This document shows positions 43,602 through 52,573 of a stretch of DNA of 64,000 nt, one piece after another. The DNA comes from Pseudomonas sp. FP2196 (lineage in GTDB: Bacteria; Pseudomonadota; Gammaproteobacteria; Pseudomonadales; Pseudomonadaceae). The stretch covers positions 3,957,501-4,021,500 of the forward strand of contig NZ_CP117445.1 in assembly GCF_030687715.1 (NCBI RefSeq), read 5' to 3'. The position numbers and the translations under genes are program-made. The stretch's first letter is position 1, and the number at the start of each line of letters is the position of its first letter. Under the pieces are notes generated by a model. It was not told the DNA's origin, searched no databases, and saw nothing but the letters and a program-made list of their open reading frames with translations.

Positions 43602-44237
43602 ATGAAACGCCAAACTCTTCTCAGCATCGCTTTCTCGGTTTTCGCAGTTAACGCTTTTGCCGCTACGCCAGCCCACACGATGATCGCCGCTGATGGCTCG
43701 GATCGTCTGTACCAGAACGCCGTTGCTGCTGATGGCTCGGATCGTCTGCAAGGCAACACCGTCGCCGCCGATGGCTCGGATCGCCTGCAAGGCAACACCG
43801 TCGCCGCCGATGGCTCGGATCGTCTGCAAGGCAACACCGTCGCCGCCGATGGCTCGGATCGCCTGCAAGGCAACACCGTCGCCGCCGATGGCTCGGATCG
43901 TCTGCAAGGCAACACCGTCGCTGCTGATGGCTCGGATCGTCTGCAAGGCAACACCGTCGCTGCTGATGGCTCGGATCGTCTGCAAGGCAACACCGTTGCT
44001 GCTGATGGCTCGGATCGTCTGCAAGGCAACACCGTCGCTGCCGATGGCTCGGATCGTCTGCAAGGCAACACCGTCGCTGCCGATGGCTCGGATCGTCTGC
44101 AAGGCAACACCGTCGCTGCCGATGGCTCGGATCGTCTGCAAGGCAACACCGTCGCCGCCGATGGCTCGGATCGTCTGCAAGGCAACACCGTTGCTGAAGG
44201 GGGTGCTGATCGCCTGAACGAACTGCGCAACGCTTGA
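43602..44237 (+). CDS. Exported 13-residue tandem-repeat protein
   Basis: A 211-residue protein starts with a signal peptide (MKRQTLLSIAFSVFAVNAFA, cleaved about residue 20-21). After ATPAHTM, fourteen 13-residue units fill the rest: one variant (IAADGSDRLYQNA), twelve identical copies of VAADGSDRLQGNT, and a divergent last unit (VAEGGADRLNELRNA). The DNA repeat is 39 bp with silent variation at a few positions. GGAG lies upstream of the ATG and a terminator follows. The D-G-S-D core could bind calcium, which is inference. Short relatives with a few such units occur in pseudomonads. Confidence 0.8.
   Translation: MKRQTLLSIAFSVFAVNAFAATPAHTMIAADGSDRLYQNAVAADGSDRLQGNTVAADGSDRLQGNTVAADGSDRLQGNTVAADGSDRLQGNTVAADGSDRLQGNTVAADGSDRLQGNTVAADGSDRLQGNTVAADGSDRLQGNTVAADGSDRLQGNTVAADGSDRLQGNTVAADGSDRLQGNTVAADGSDRLQGNTVAEGGADRLNELRNA
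43681..44196 (+). repeat. Tandem 39-bp coding repeats
   Basis: About thirteen head-to-tail copies of a 39-bp unit encode the repeated peptide. Copies differ only at silent positions (GCCGCC, GCTGCT or GCTGCC for Ala-Ala; CGCCTG or CGTCTG for Arg-Leu), and neighbours share the same variants, as expected from recent slippage or unequal crossing-over. Confidence 0.92.
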
Positions 44238-44267
44238 ATGAATGGCGTCATCGCAACAACCCAGAGA

Positions 44268-44296
44268 AACCCGGCTACCGTTAGCCGGGTTTTTTA
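44268..44296 (+). terminator. Intrinsic terminator of the repeat-protein gene
   Basis: A 9-bp perfect stem (AACCCGGCT / AGCCGGGTT) with a 6-nt loop is followed by Ts, 30 bp after the stop codon. Confidence 0.9.
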
Positions 44297-44308
44297 TGTC
44301 TGGCTGTT

Positions 44309-45400
44309 TTATCCGGCCTTGGCCATACAGCGCTTGTAGCGCTCATCCACCCGTTTGGCGAACCACGCGGTGGTCAGTTTCCGGGTGATTTTCGGACTCT
44401 GCAGCACGATCCCCGGCAGCACAGCACGCGGCAATGACTTGCCTTCGGCTTTCTCCGCCAACTCGAATACCCGTTGATAGAGTTTGGTCTCTTCGAATTC
44501 CAGGGTTTTGCCCTTCTCCAGTTGATCGCGAATGGTCGGGTTGCGCATACCCAGGGATTTGCCGAGGGTGCGCACCGCCAGTTCGGTGCCGCCGGGCATG
44601 ATCGAGTCGTAGCGAATCAAGTCGCCATCCAGCGCCAACGGGATGCCGGACGCGCGACTGACCGCGTTCTGGAACGCCGCGTTGCGGCTGGCGTACCAAC
44701 CGGCGTTGAAGTCGGCGAAACGATAGAGCGGCTCGCGGTAACTCACCGGGTATCCGAGCAAATGCGCGATGCCGAAATACATGCCGCCACGCCGGCTGAA
44801 CACTTCGCGGCGGATCGTGCCATCGACCGGGTACGGGTAATCCTTGGCGTGCTGTTCGGCAAATTCGATGCTGACCTGCATCGGCCCGCCGGTGTGCACC
44901 GGGTTGAAGCCACCGAACAGCGTGCGGCCCATGGGCACCCTGCCGATGAAGTCATCAAAGATTGCGCTCAATTCTTTTTCACTGCGCGCGGCGCTCAGGC
45001 GTTCGCTGTAGGTTTTGCCGTTGGTCGAACGCACTTGCAAGGCGCCACTGACCAACAGGCTGGGGATGTGGACTTTGGCGGCGCGACGGTCGATTTCGTC
45101 GCGAGCGATTTTACCCAGGCCGGGCACCGAAGGGTCGGCCTGAAAAGTCGATTCCTGCTCAGCCACGGCCAGCACCGAACACAGATTTTGGGTGGTCGGG
45201 CTGATGTCTTGCGCGGCGAATGCAGCGTAGATATCGGTGGCCCAGCCTTGGCGATCGGCGGTTTTGGCGGGCATCAGGCGCACGATCTCGGCCTTCACTT
45301 CAGCCGGTGGGCGTGGGGCGGGTTCGCCGCTGCGCTGGCTGGCGCAACCAGCCAGTACGAGCATGGCGGCGAGGGTAATCAGTAATCGAGGGGTGTGCAT
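44309..45400 (-). CDS. DUF1615 domain-containing lipoprotein
   Basis: The 363-residue lipoprotein has a lipobox (LVLAGCAS, Cys at about residue 19) and a full-length DUF1615 domain. Recognisable segments are LCSVLAVAEQESTFQADPSV (about 73-92), GPMQVSIEFAEQHA and YRFADFNAGWYASRNAAFQN. The first of these recalls lytic transglycosylase-like active sites, with Glu in AEQES, but activity is not established. GGAG lies upstream of the ATG; an in-frame start 36 nt earlier is less likely. Outer- or inner-membrane anchored. Confidence 0.85.
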   Translation of the reverse strand: MHTPRLLITLAAMLVLAGCASQRSGEPAPRPPAEVKAEIVRLMPAKTADRQGWATDIYAAFAAQDISPTTQNLCSVLAVAEQESTFQADPSVPGLGKIARDEIDRRAAKVHIPSLLVSGALQVRSTNGKTYSERLSAARSEKELSAIFDDFIGRVPMGRTLFGGFNPVHTGGPMQVSIEFAEQHAKDYPYPVDGTIRREVFSRRGGMYFGIAHLLGYPVSYREPLYRFADFNAGWYASRNAAFQNAVSRASGIPLALDGDLIRYDSIMPGGTELAVRTLGKSLGMRNPTIRDQLEKGKTLEFEETKLYQRVFELAEKAEGKSLPRAVLPGIVLQSPKITRKLTTAWFAKRVDERYKRCMAKAG

Positions 45401-45629
45401 GTTGCTCCATCCAGTCCGTTGAGCCGGGTTCACCATACGATCAATGGTGTGGCGCAGGCTAGGACTGTGCCGATCCAGAGCTGTTCCGCACGTTTTAATC
45501 GTGATGACAAACTGATTGCAAACCGTTACTGAGAAAACCTATCATTTGCGCCTGGAGTCGCATTTGCGCAAGGAGTTCCCGCGCCGCCTTAACCTTTTCT
45601 CACCGGCCGTGCGCCTCCAGGTACGAAAC

Positions 45630-47834
45630 ATGCTCGCTCCAGCTCGACTCGGCGTTCCTTTTCGCCCGACACTTCTTGCCCTGCTCTGCTCCCTGACCAT
45701 CACCGCCCACGCCGCCGAAGAAGACGGCAAAGAGCTGGTGCTCGATAACGTCAACATTAACGCCCAGGCGCCAGCGCCAAACGCCTTGCCGCCGGCCTAT
45801 TCCGGTGGTCAGGTCGCTCGTGGCGGCCAGTTGGGCGTGTTGGGTAATCAGGACATGATGGACGTACCCTTCAGCGCGGCCTCCTACACCGAGCAACTGA
45901 TCCAGGATCAGCAAGCCGAAAACGTCGCCGATGTGCTGCTCAACGATTCCTCCGTGCGCCAGGCCTCGGGCTACGGCAACCAGGCGCAGGTTTTCATGAT
46001 CCGTGGCCTGCCGCTGAACGGCGACGACATTTCCTATAACGGTCTGTACGGCGTACTGCCGCGGCAGATCATTTCCAGCGACGCCCTTGAGCGCGTGGAA
46101 GTGTTCAAAGGCCCGAACGCCTTCATCAACGGTGTGACCCCGACCGGCTCGGGCATCGGCGGTGGCGTCAATCTGCAGCCAAAACGTGCCGGCGACGTAC
46201 CGCTGCGCCGCTATACCACCGACATCAACAGCGAAGGCCGCATCGGTCATCACTTCGACATCGGCCAGCGTTTCGGCGAAGACAACCGCTTCGGCGCACG
46301 GATCAACCTGTCCCAGCGCGAAGGCGATACCGGCATTGATCACGAGAACCAGCGTTCGAAACTGTTCGCCATCGGCCTCGACTATCGCGGCGATGCTCTG
46401 CGAATTTCCGGCGACTTCGCCTATCAGAAAGAGCGCGTCAACGGTGGCCGCAACTCGGTCAACCTCGGCACCGCCACGCACATTCCGGACGCACCATCGG
46501 CCGACACCAACTACGCGCCGAAGTGGGGCTACACCGACATCGAAGACACTTTCGGCATGCTCCGCGCCGAGTACGACCTGAACGACAACTGGACCGCCTA
46601 CGCGGCCGGCGGCGCCAAACACACCCGTGAAGTCGGGCGCTATAACTCGACCACGCTGGTCGGTAACAGCGGTGCTTCGTTCACCACTGGCTCGTTCATT
46701 CCTCACGATGAAGACAACACCAGTGTGATGGCCGGCCTCAACGGCAAATTCAACACCGGCCCGGTCAGCCACAAGCTCAATTTCGGCCTGACCGGGATCT
46801 GGGCCGAACAGCGCAGTGCCTATGACTTCGACCTGACCAAATACGCCAACAACATCTATCACCCGGTACAAACCCCGTCGCCGGTCGGTAACTTCTCCGG
46901 TGGCGATGTGAATGACCCGGGCATCGTCGGCAAGACCTTCAACCGCAGCCTCGCGATTTCCGACACCCTCGGTTTCTTCGATGATCGCCTGCTGATCACC
47001 GCCGGCCTGCGTCGTCAGCAATTGGTCGTGCAAGGTTACGGTTACGCCAGCTACGGCAGCGGCCCGCGTTCGTCGAGTTACGACGAGTCGATCACTACGC
47101 CTGTGTACGGCATTGTGTTCAAGCCGTGGGAACACGTGTCGTTCTACGCCAACCACATCGAAGGCCTCGCCCAGGGCCCGACCTCGCCGACCAGTTCTGG
47201 CGGCTTGCGCGTGACCAACGGCAACGAAGTCTATGCACCGGCCCGCTCAAAGCAGACCGAGGCCGGCGTGAAAGTCGACATGGGCACTTACGGTGCGAGC
47301 CTGGGTGTGTACCGCATCGAGCAGCCAAGCGATGGCTACTGTGAAATCGACAGCGCCACTACCTGCACCTACGTGCGTGAAGGCGAGCAGATCAACAAAG
47401 GCGTGGAAATGAACGTGTTCGGCGAGCCGATCCAAGGCTTGCGCCTGATCACCGGCCTGACCCTGATGGACACCGAATTGAAGAACACCCTCAACGGCGC
47501 CAACGACGGCAACCGTGCCATCGGCGTGCCGACCTTCCAGTTCAACGCTGGCGCGGATTGGGACGTTCCCGGCCTGCAAGGTGTAGCGCTGAACGCCCGG
47601 ATGCTGCGCACCGGCGGTCAATACGCCGACGCGGCGAACAACCTCAGCCTGCCGACCTGGAACCGCTTCGACGCGGGTGCGCGCTATGCCTTCAAGGTCT
47701 CGGAGAAAGACGTCACCTTGCGTCTGGGCGTCGAGAACCTGGCGAACAAGAAGTACTGGGAATCGGCTCAGGGCGGTTACCTGACCCAGGGTGAGCCGCG
47801 GGTTGCCAAGTTGTCGGGCACTATCGACTTCTAA
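45630..47834 (+). CDS. TonB-dependent siderophore receptor
   Basis: This is a receptor of about 734 residues. The signal peptide ends near AHAAEE (about residue 29). The plug has DNVNINAQA, NDSSVRQASGYGNQAQVFMI and RGLPLNGDDISYNGLYGVLP, and the FNLQPKRA-like step GVNLQPKRAGDVPLRRYT leads into the barrel; the last residue is Phe (LSGTIDF). This pattern is the siderophore type (TIGR01783), probably for a catecholate or hydroxamate siderophore. In-frame starts from 45516 exist but give an unlikely N-terminus. I see no clear Fur box in 45401-45629. An intrinsic terminator follows. Confidence 0.9.
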   Translation: MLAPARLGVPFRPTLLALLCSLTITAHAAEEDGKELVLDNVNINAQAPAPNALPPAYSGGQVARGGQLGVLGNQDMMDVPFSAASYTEQLIQDQQAENVADVLLNDSSVRQASGYGNQAQVFMIRGLPLNGDDISYNGLYGVLPRQIISSDALERVEVFKGPNAFINGVTPTGSGIGGGVNLQPKRAGDVPLRRYTTDINSEGRIGHHFDIGQRFGEDNRFGARINLSQREGDTGIDHENQRSKLFAIGLDYRGDALRISGDFAYQKERVNGGRNSVNLGTATHIPDAPSADTNYAPKWGYTDIEDTFGMLRAEYDLNDNWTAYAAGGAKHTREVGRYNSTTLVGNSGASFTTGSFIPHDEDNTSVMAGLNGKFNTGPVSHKLNFGLTGIWAEQRSAYDFDLTKYANNIYHPVQTPSPVGNFSGGDVNDPGIVGKTFNRSLAISDTLGFFDDRLLITAGLRRQQLVVQGYGYASYGSGPRSSSYDESITTPVYGIVFKPWEHVSFYANHIEGLAQGPTSPTSSGGLRVTNGNEVYAPARSKQTEAGVKVDMGTYGASLGVYRIEQPSDGYCEIDSATTCTYVREGEQINKGVEMNVFGEPIQGLRLITGLTLMDTELKNTLNGANDGNRAIGVPTFQFNAGADWDVPGLQGVALNARMLRTGGQYADAANNLSLPTWNRFDAGARYAFKVSEKDVTLRLGVENLANKKYWESAQGGYLTQGEPRVAKLSGTIDF

Positions 47835-47852
47835 GTAACGCCACGGCTTGAG

Positions 47853-47889
47853 AAAGGTCCCGCAGCTTCACGGTTGCGGGGCCTTTTTT
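47853..47889 (+). terminator. Intrinsic terminator of the siderophore receptor gene
   Basis: AAAGGTCCCGCA pairs with TGCGGGGCCTTTT (one G-U pair) and a T-run follows, ending the receptor transcript. Confidence 0.9.
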
Positions 47890-47962
47890 CCATCCAGCCG
47901 ACAAACTGGCCACCCTCTCCTTCTGATCCATACTTGCTCCACAGCAAACGGAGGACAGGCCC

Positions 47963-49498
47963 ATGAACCGCAGCGACGTCCTGATCATCGGCGCCGGCCC
48001 CACCGGGCTGGTGCTGGCCCTGTGGCTGAGCAAACTGGGCGTGCAGGTGCGCATCATCGACAAAACGTCCTCCCCCGGCACCACCTCCCGGGCGCTGGCG
48101 GTGCAAGCGCGAACCCTGGAGCTGTATCGGCAACTGGACCTTGCCGAAACCATCGTGCGCAACGGCCATCGCGTGGCGGCGGCGAATTTCTGGGTCAACG
48201 GCAATCCGGTCGCACAGTTGCCGCTCAACCGTATCGGCGAAGGCCTGACGCCCTACGCGTTCGTTGAAATTTTCCCGCAGGACGAACATGAAAGGCTGTT
48301 GATCGAACGCCTCGAAGACTACGGCGTCAACGTCGAACGCAACACGACACTGGAGAGTTTCGCCGAAACCGGTGACGGCCTCACCGCGCATTTACGTCTG
48401 CCCGATGGCACTCAGGAAATCTGCCAGGCCTGTTATCTGGCAGGTTGTGACGGCGCCCGTTCGGTGGTGCGCAAATTCCTCGACAGCGGTTTTCCCGGTG
48501 GCACCTATCAGCAGATTTTCTACGTCGCGGATGTGCAGGCCAGCGGCCCGGCGCTCAATGGCGAGTTGCATCTGGATCTGGATGAAGCGGACTTTCTCGC
48601 GGTGTTTCCATTGGCTGGCGAAGGCCGGGCACGGCTGATCGGCACCGTGCGCGACGAACGCGCGGATCGCGCTGAAACGCTGGAGTTTTCTGATGTCAGC
48701 AACCGCGCCATTGAACATCTGAAAGTGCACATCGAAGAGGTCAACTGGTTCTCGACCTATCGCGTGCATCACCGTGTAGCCGAACACTTTCGCAGTGGTC
48801 GCGCATTTTTACTCGGCGACGCGGCGCACGTTCACAGCCCGGCAGGCGGCCAAGGCATGAACACCGGCATCGGTGACGCGATCAATCTGGCGTGGAAGCT
48901 CGCTGCCGTGCTCAGCGGCGGTGCGGAAGCCAAATTGCTCGACACTTACGAAACGGAGCGCATCGCCTTCGCCCGTCGACTGGTCTCGACCACTGACAAA
49001 GTCTTCAGTTTTGTCACTGCTGAGGGGCGCATGGCCGATCTGCTGCGCACGCGGCTGGCACCATTTCTGATCCCGAAAATGGCTTCGTTCGAGGCCAGTC
49101 GCGAGTTTCTCTTTCGCACCGTTTCCCAAGTCACCCTCAACTATCGCGGCATGCCCCTGAGCCAAGGCGCGGCCGGCCACGTCCACGGTGGCGACCGTTT
49201 GCCGTGGGCACATGACGGTGAAGGGGATAATTATGAGCCGCTACGCCAGCCGTGCTGGCAGGTGCATGTATACGGCGATACCAGCGACGAGATGATCGCC
49301 TGGTGCATTGAGCATCATTTGCCGCTGCACGTATTCGACTGGCGCCCGGCGTTTGAAACGGCAGGATTGGGGCGCAACGGCTTTTATCTGTTGCGCCCGG
49401 ATACCTATGTGGCGATTGCCGATAACAGTGCCGATCCGAAGGTGATCGAGCGGTATTTCAGGGATCACGGGATCAGGCCATTCCTCCCCTGCCCCTGA
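47963..49498 (+). CDS. FAD-dependent monooxygenase
   Basis: The 511-residue flavoprotein hydroxylase of the PHBH/PheA class has the dinucleotide fold VLIIGAGPTGLVLALWLSKL (about residues 6-25), the DG motif CDGARSVVRKFL (about 158-169) and the GD motif LLGDAAHVHSPAGGQGMNTG (about 287-306). These bind FAD and NAD(P)H for aromatic ring hydroxylation. The C-terminal thioredoxin-like domain (about 400-511) is present. The substrate is unknown. It is monocistronic and converges on hemB. Confidence 0.9.
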   Translation: MNRSDVLIIGAGPTGLVLALWLSKLGVQVRIIDKTSSPGTTSRALAVQARTLELYRQLDLAETIVRNGHRVAAANFWVNGNPVAQLPLNRIGEGLTPYAFVEIFPQDEHERLLIERLEDYGVNVERNTTLESFAETGDGLTAHLRLPDGTQEICQACYLAGCDGARSVVRKFLDSGFPGGTYQQIFYVADVQASGPALNGELHLDLDEADFLAVFPLAGEGRARLIGTVRDERADRAETLEFSDVSNRAIEHLKVHIEEVNWFSTYRVHHRVAEHFRSGRAFLLGDAAHVHSPAGGQGMNTGIGDAINLAWKLAAVLSGGAEAKLLDTYETERIAFARRLVSTTDKVFSFVTAEGRMADLLRTRLAPFLIPKMASFEASREFLFRTVSQVTLNYRGMPLSQGAAGHVHGGDRLPWAHDGEGDNYEPLRQPCWQVHVYGDTSDEMIAWCIEHHLPLHVFDWRPAFETAGLGRNGFYLLRPDTYVAIADNSADPKVIERYFRDHGIRPFLPCP

Positions 49499-49532
49499 CA
49501 CACCACAAAACCCTGTAGGAGTGCAGTGCTGT

Positions 49533-50507
49533 TTAGATCCCGGCCAGCGCCAGATCCATCGCAAAGTAAGTGAAGATCAGATCCGCACCCGCGCGCTTGA
49601 TTGCGCCGAGGCTTTCACGCACCACGCGATCCTCATCAATCGCCCCGGCCTGCGCACCGAACTTGATCATCGCGTATTCACCGCTGACCTGATACGCCGC
49701 CAGTGGCAGGTTCGAGGCTTCGCGGATGTCGCGGATGATGTCCAGATACGCGCCGGCCGGTTTGACCATCAGCGCATCCGCGCCTTCCTGCTCGTCCAGC
49801 AGCGATTCGCGCAGGGCTTCGCGGCGGTTCATCGGGTTCATCTGGTAGCTTTTACGGTCGCCCTTGAGCGCGCTGCCGCCGGCTTCGCGGAACGGGCCGT
49901 AAAGCGCCGAGGCGAATTTGGTCGAATAGGCCATGATCGGAATCTGCGTGAATCCGGCCGCGTCGAGTGCCTGGCGAATCGCCCGCACCTGACCGTCCAT
50001 CGCCGCCGACGGTGCAATCACATCAGCGCCAGCCCGCGCCGCTGCCACAGCTTGCTTGCCGAGGTTGACCAGGGTCTGATCGTTGTCGACTTCATGGTTG
50101 TGCATCACGCCGCAGTGGCCGTGATCGGTGTATTCGCAGAAGCAGGTGTCGGACATCACGATCATTTCCGGCACGGCATCCTTGGCGATGCGCGACATGC
50201 GCGAGACCAGACCGTTTTCGCGCCAGGTGTCGCTGCCGTTGCTGTCCAGATGGTGGGACACGCCGAAGGTCATCACCGACTTGACGCCGGCACGGGCGTA
50301 GCGCTCGATCTCGCTGGCCAGTTTGCGCTCGGGGATGCGCATCACCCCGGGCATACTCTTGATCGGCACGAAGTCATCGATTTCTTCCTCGACGAAAATC
50401 GGCAGCACCAGATCGTTCAGGCTGAATTCGGTTTCCTGGAACAGACTGCGCAGGCTCGCATTGCGGCGCAGACGGCGGGGACGTGCTTCGGGGAACTGAC
50501 TGGACAT
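49533..50507 (-). CDS. hemB: Porphobilinogen synthase (delta-aminolevulinate dehydratase), zinc type
   Basis: The 324-residue enzyme condenses two 5-aminolevulinates to porphobilinogen. The Schiff-base lysines are Lys197 (AYSTKFAS) and Lys249 (LMVKPAGAY). The zinc site is fully present: Cys122, Cys124 and Cys132 in [15 protein letters not shown]. This matches the E. coli type, whereas the main P. aeruginosa HemB is magnesium-dependent with no such Cys. It may be a second paralogue. The start has CAGGAAAG upstream. No zinc-uptake genes adjoin it. Confidence 0.93.
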   Translation of the reverse strand: MSSQFPEARPRRLRRNASLRSLFQETEFSLNDLVLPIFVEEEIDDFVPIKSMPGVMRIPERKLASEIERYARAGVKSVMTFGVSHHLDSNGSDTWRENGLVSRMSRIAKDAVPEMIVMSDTCFCEYTDHGHCGVMHNHEVDNDQTLVNLGKQAVAAARAGADVIAPSAAMDGQVRAIRQALDAAGFTQIPIMAYSTKFASALYGPFREAGGSALKGDRKSYQMNPMNRREALRESLLDEQEGADALMVKPAGAYLDIIRDIREASNLPLAAYQVSGEYAMIKFGAQAGAIDEDRVVRESLGAIKRAGADLIFTYFAMDLALAGI

Positions 50508-50645
50508 GGGGCTTTCCTGAAACCTGCGGATGAGACGAAAGTCGTAGGGGGCGAAGCTTATGCCTTGCGGGGGTTGAGGTACAAACCTGGATCAATCAAG
50601 AGTGCATTACCGGGGGTGCAATAATCCTCAAGTTTTGCACGTAAC

Positions 50646-50740
50646 CCTGCGGAGTGAGCCTGCTCGCGATAACGGTGTGTCAGCCGGCATATTTTTACTG
50701 AAACACCGTTATCGCGAGCAGGCTCACTCCTACAGGGGTT
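50646..50740. repeat. REP pair, GAGCCTGCTCGCGA family
   Basis: Inverted units of GGAGTGAGCCTGCTCGCGAT lie between the hemB start and the GST end. The right arm finishes about 10 bp before the GST stop. Confidence 0.88.
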
Positions 50741-50749
50741 ATGTGTGGG

Positions 50750-51448
50750 TCAGGAAGGAATGGCCAGGCCTCGAGCCACCGCCGGGCGGGCGAGGAATCG
50801 CTCCAGCACGCGGGTAACGTTGGGGAAGTTCTGGATGCCCACCAGATCGCCCGCCTCATAGAACCCGATCAAATTGCGCACCCACGGAAACGTGGCGATG
50901 TCGGCGATGGTGTAGCGCTCGCCCATGATCCAGTCGCGGCCTTCGAGGCGAGTGTCGAGCACCTTGAGCAGGCGTTTGCTTTCATCGACGTAGCGATCAC
51001 GCGGACGCTTGTCTTCGTAGTCCTTGCCGGCAAATTTGTTGAAGAAACCGAGTTGGCCAAACATCGGGCCGATACCGCCCATCTGGAACATCAGCCACTG
51101 GATAGTTTCGTAGCGCAGTGCGCCTTCCTGCGCGAGCAACTGCCCGCTCTTGTCGGCCAGATAGATCAGAATCGCGCCGGATTCGAACAGCGGCAGCGGT
51201 TGGTCTTGAGGGCCGTGGGGATCGAGGATTGCCGGGATCTTGTTGTTCGGGTTCAGCGACAGGAACTCCGGGGACAACTGGTCTTGGGTGTCGAAACCGA
51301 CGCGGTGCGGCTCGTATGGCAGGCCGATCTCTTCGAGCATGATCGAGACCTTGACGCCGTTGGGGGTGGGCAAAGAGTAGAGCTGAATCCAGTCTGGGTA
51401 CTGCGCGGGCCACTTTTGGGTGATCGGGAACGCGGACAGATCGGTCAT
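50750..51448 (-). CDS. Glutathione S-transferase (YghU/YfcG-like)
   Basis: The 232-residue protein has an N-terminal thioredoxin-like domain (LYSLPTPNGVKVSIMLEEIG, about 23-42, then NPNNKIPAILDPHG with its cis-Pro) and a helical C-terminal domain. The Thr-Pro-Asn-Gly motif and SGAILIYLADK resemble the YghU/YfcG glutathione-dependent disulfide reductases. Several in-frame starts exist; the ATG at 51448 gives the family length. Function in disulfide or peroxide reduction is inferred. Confidence 0.88.
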   Translation of the reverse strand: MTDLSAFPITQKWPAQYPDWIQLYSLPTPNGVKVSIMLEEIGLPYEPHRVGFDTQDQLSPEFLSLNPNNKIPAILDPHGPQDQPLPLFESGAILIYLADKSGQLLAQEGALRYETIQWLMFQMGGIGPMFGQLGFFNKFAGKDYEDKRPRDRYVDESKRLLKVLDTRLEGRDWIMGERYTIADIATFPWVRNLIGFYEAGDLVGIQNFPNVTRVLERFLARPAVARGLAIPS

Positions 51449-51633
51449 GGGAAGCATCCAGTCACAAATGAAAGGTCTGAGCATAATCCAGGATCATCCG
51501 CTCTAGCGCGGGTTCTTTTCGCAGGCGGCCACTTGCTTACTTAATTTCGCAACATCCTGTCGCTAACCTGCGTACAGGCCATTCAGGGTTGCCGCTAGAG
51601 TGCTGCGCACTTGTGCCGATCGAACCAACCGGC

Positions 51634-51649
51634 CTCAGAGGACTCTGAG
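51634..51649. promoter_or_regulatory. CTCAGAG-GA-CTCTGAG palindrome
   Basis: A perfect 7-bp inverted repeat with a 2-bp centre lies about 115 bp upstream of the histidine phosphatase gene. It may be an operator or an RNA hairpin. The rest of 51449-51763 has no other clear feature apart from the small frame at 51652. Confidence 0.35.
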
Positions 51650-51651
51650 TT

Positions 51652-51735
51652 ATGCCTTTCGCAAAGGAAAGCGCACTACGACATGGAAAACGCCCGGTGC
51701 TGGGAGCCCGCGGTGTAAAGGTTTGTCAGCCTTAA
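51652..51735 (+). CDS. Possible 27-residue peptide upstream of the histidine phosphatase
   Basis: An ATG with GAGG about 10 nt upstream opens a 27-codon frame (MPFAKESALRHGKRPVLGAR plus GVKVCQP), ending 28 bp before the phosphatase gene. It is basic and lacks any signal. It could be a leader peptide or chance. Confidence 0.2.
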   Translation: MPFAKESALRHGKRPVLGARGVKVCQP

Positions 51736-51763
51736 CCGAACATGCTGAAGAACCCCTAATTTC

Positions 51764-52438
51764 ATGACGAACCTTATGAGTTTCGCCAAACGCTTCAAAC
51801 ACCGCGCGTATGTGGCCCTGCCCTCCCTGTTGGCGGTCAGCGCGCTGTTTCTGTCGCTGGAATCCAGCGAAAGCCGTGCGCAGCCGGTCGACGGCACGCA
51901 GACTTTGGTATTCCTGCGCCACGCTGAAAAACCAGAGGGCGGTCTCGGCCAGCTCAATTGCCAGGGCCTGAACCGCGCCATTGACCTGTCGACGCTGCTG
52001 CCGGAGAAGTTCGGCAAGGCTGACTACGTGTTCGCCGCCAATCCGACGCGCAATGTCGAGGAAGGCGAGCTGGACAATTCCTACAGTTACATTCGCCCGT
52101 TGATGACCATCAGCCCGGCCGCGATCAAGCTTGGCCTGCCGGTGAACATAGAGTTCTCGGCCAACGACACCAGCGATCTGGCGCGTGAGCTGCTTGATGA
52201 CAAGTATCACAACTCGACGATCTATACCGCCTGGTCACACGGCTATCTGCCGGAACTGATCAACAAGGTCGCGGGCAACGCGGTCGGCGAGAAACAGAAC
52301 ATTACCGATGACTGGGCAGGTAGCGACTTTGACTCGCTGTATGTGCTGACCCTGACCTGGCACAACGGCAAGGCCAGTTTGCAGAACCATAGCTACAAGC
52401 AGGGTCTGGATAATGGCAAGGAATCCTGCCCGACTTGA
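51764..52438 (+). CDS. Histidine phosphatase family protein, exported
   Basis: The 224-residue protein has an N-terminal membrane anchor or signal (AYVALPSLLAVSALFLSLES, about 15-34). The catalytic motif FLRHAEKP (RHxE, about residues 50-57) and a later His (TAWSHGYLPELI, about 154-165) mark it as a phosphoglycerate mutase-like phosphatase. The substrate is unknown. An in-frame ATG 12 nt downstream is an alternative start. It is monocistronic with a REP pair after it. Confidence 0.85.
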   Translation: MTNLMSFAKRFKHRAYVALPSLLAVSALFLSLESSESRAQPVDGTQTLVFLRHAEKPEGGLGQLNCQGLNRAIDLSTLLPEKFGKADYVFAANPTRNVEEGELDNSYSYIRPLMTISPAAIKLGLPVNIEFSANDTSDLARELLDDKYHNSTIYTAWSHGYLPELINKVAGNAVGEKQNITDDWAGSDFDSLYVLTLTWHNGKASLQNHSYKQGLDNGKESCPT

Positions 52439-52461
52439 GTTTTGTGCGGGCTGGGAAGATC

Positions 52462-52560
52462 CATTCGCGAGCAGGCTCGCTCCCACATTGGATCTGTGTC
52501 GATCACAAATCAGTGCCTGACTCAGATCTCCTGTGGGAGCGAGCCTGCTCGCGAAGAGGC
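52462..52560. repeat. REP pair, GAGCCTGCTCGCGA family
   Basis: Inverted units of TTCGCGAGCAGGCTCGCTCC and its complement, about 55 nt apart, lie between the convergent histidine phosphatase and mnmH genes. Confidence 0.88.
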
Positions 52561-52573
52561 CGGTAAACCAGCC

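Noticed and set aside
43681..44196. CRISPR-like regularly spaced repeats
   Set aside because: The 39-bp units are contiguous with no unique spacers, keep one reading frame and encode a peptide repeat after a signal peptide.
43479..44251. Two long minus-strand open frames across the tandem repeat
   Set aside because: They are open only because the repeat length is a multiple of three and lacks stops; neither has a plausible N-terminus or composition.
45401..45629. Fur box upstream of the siderophore receptor
   Set aside because: The region is moderately AT-rich but no 19-bp GATAATGATAATCATTATC-like sequence is recognisable.
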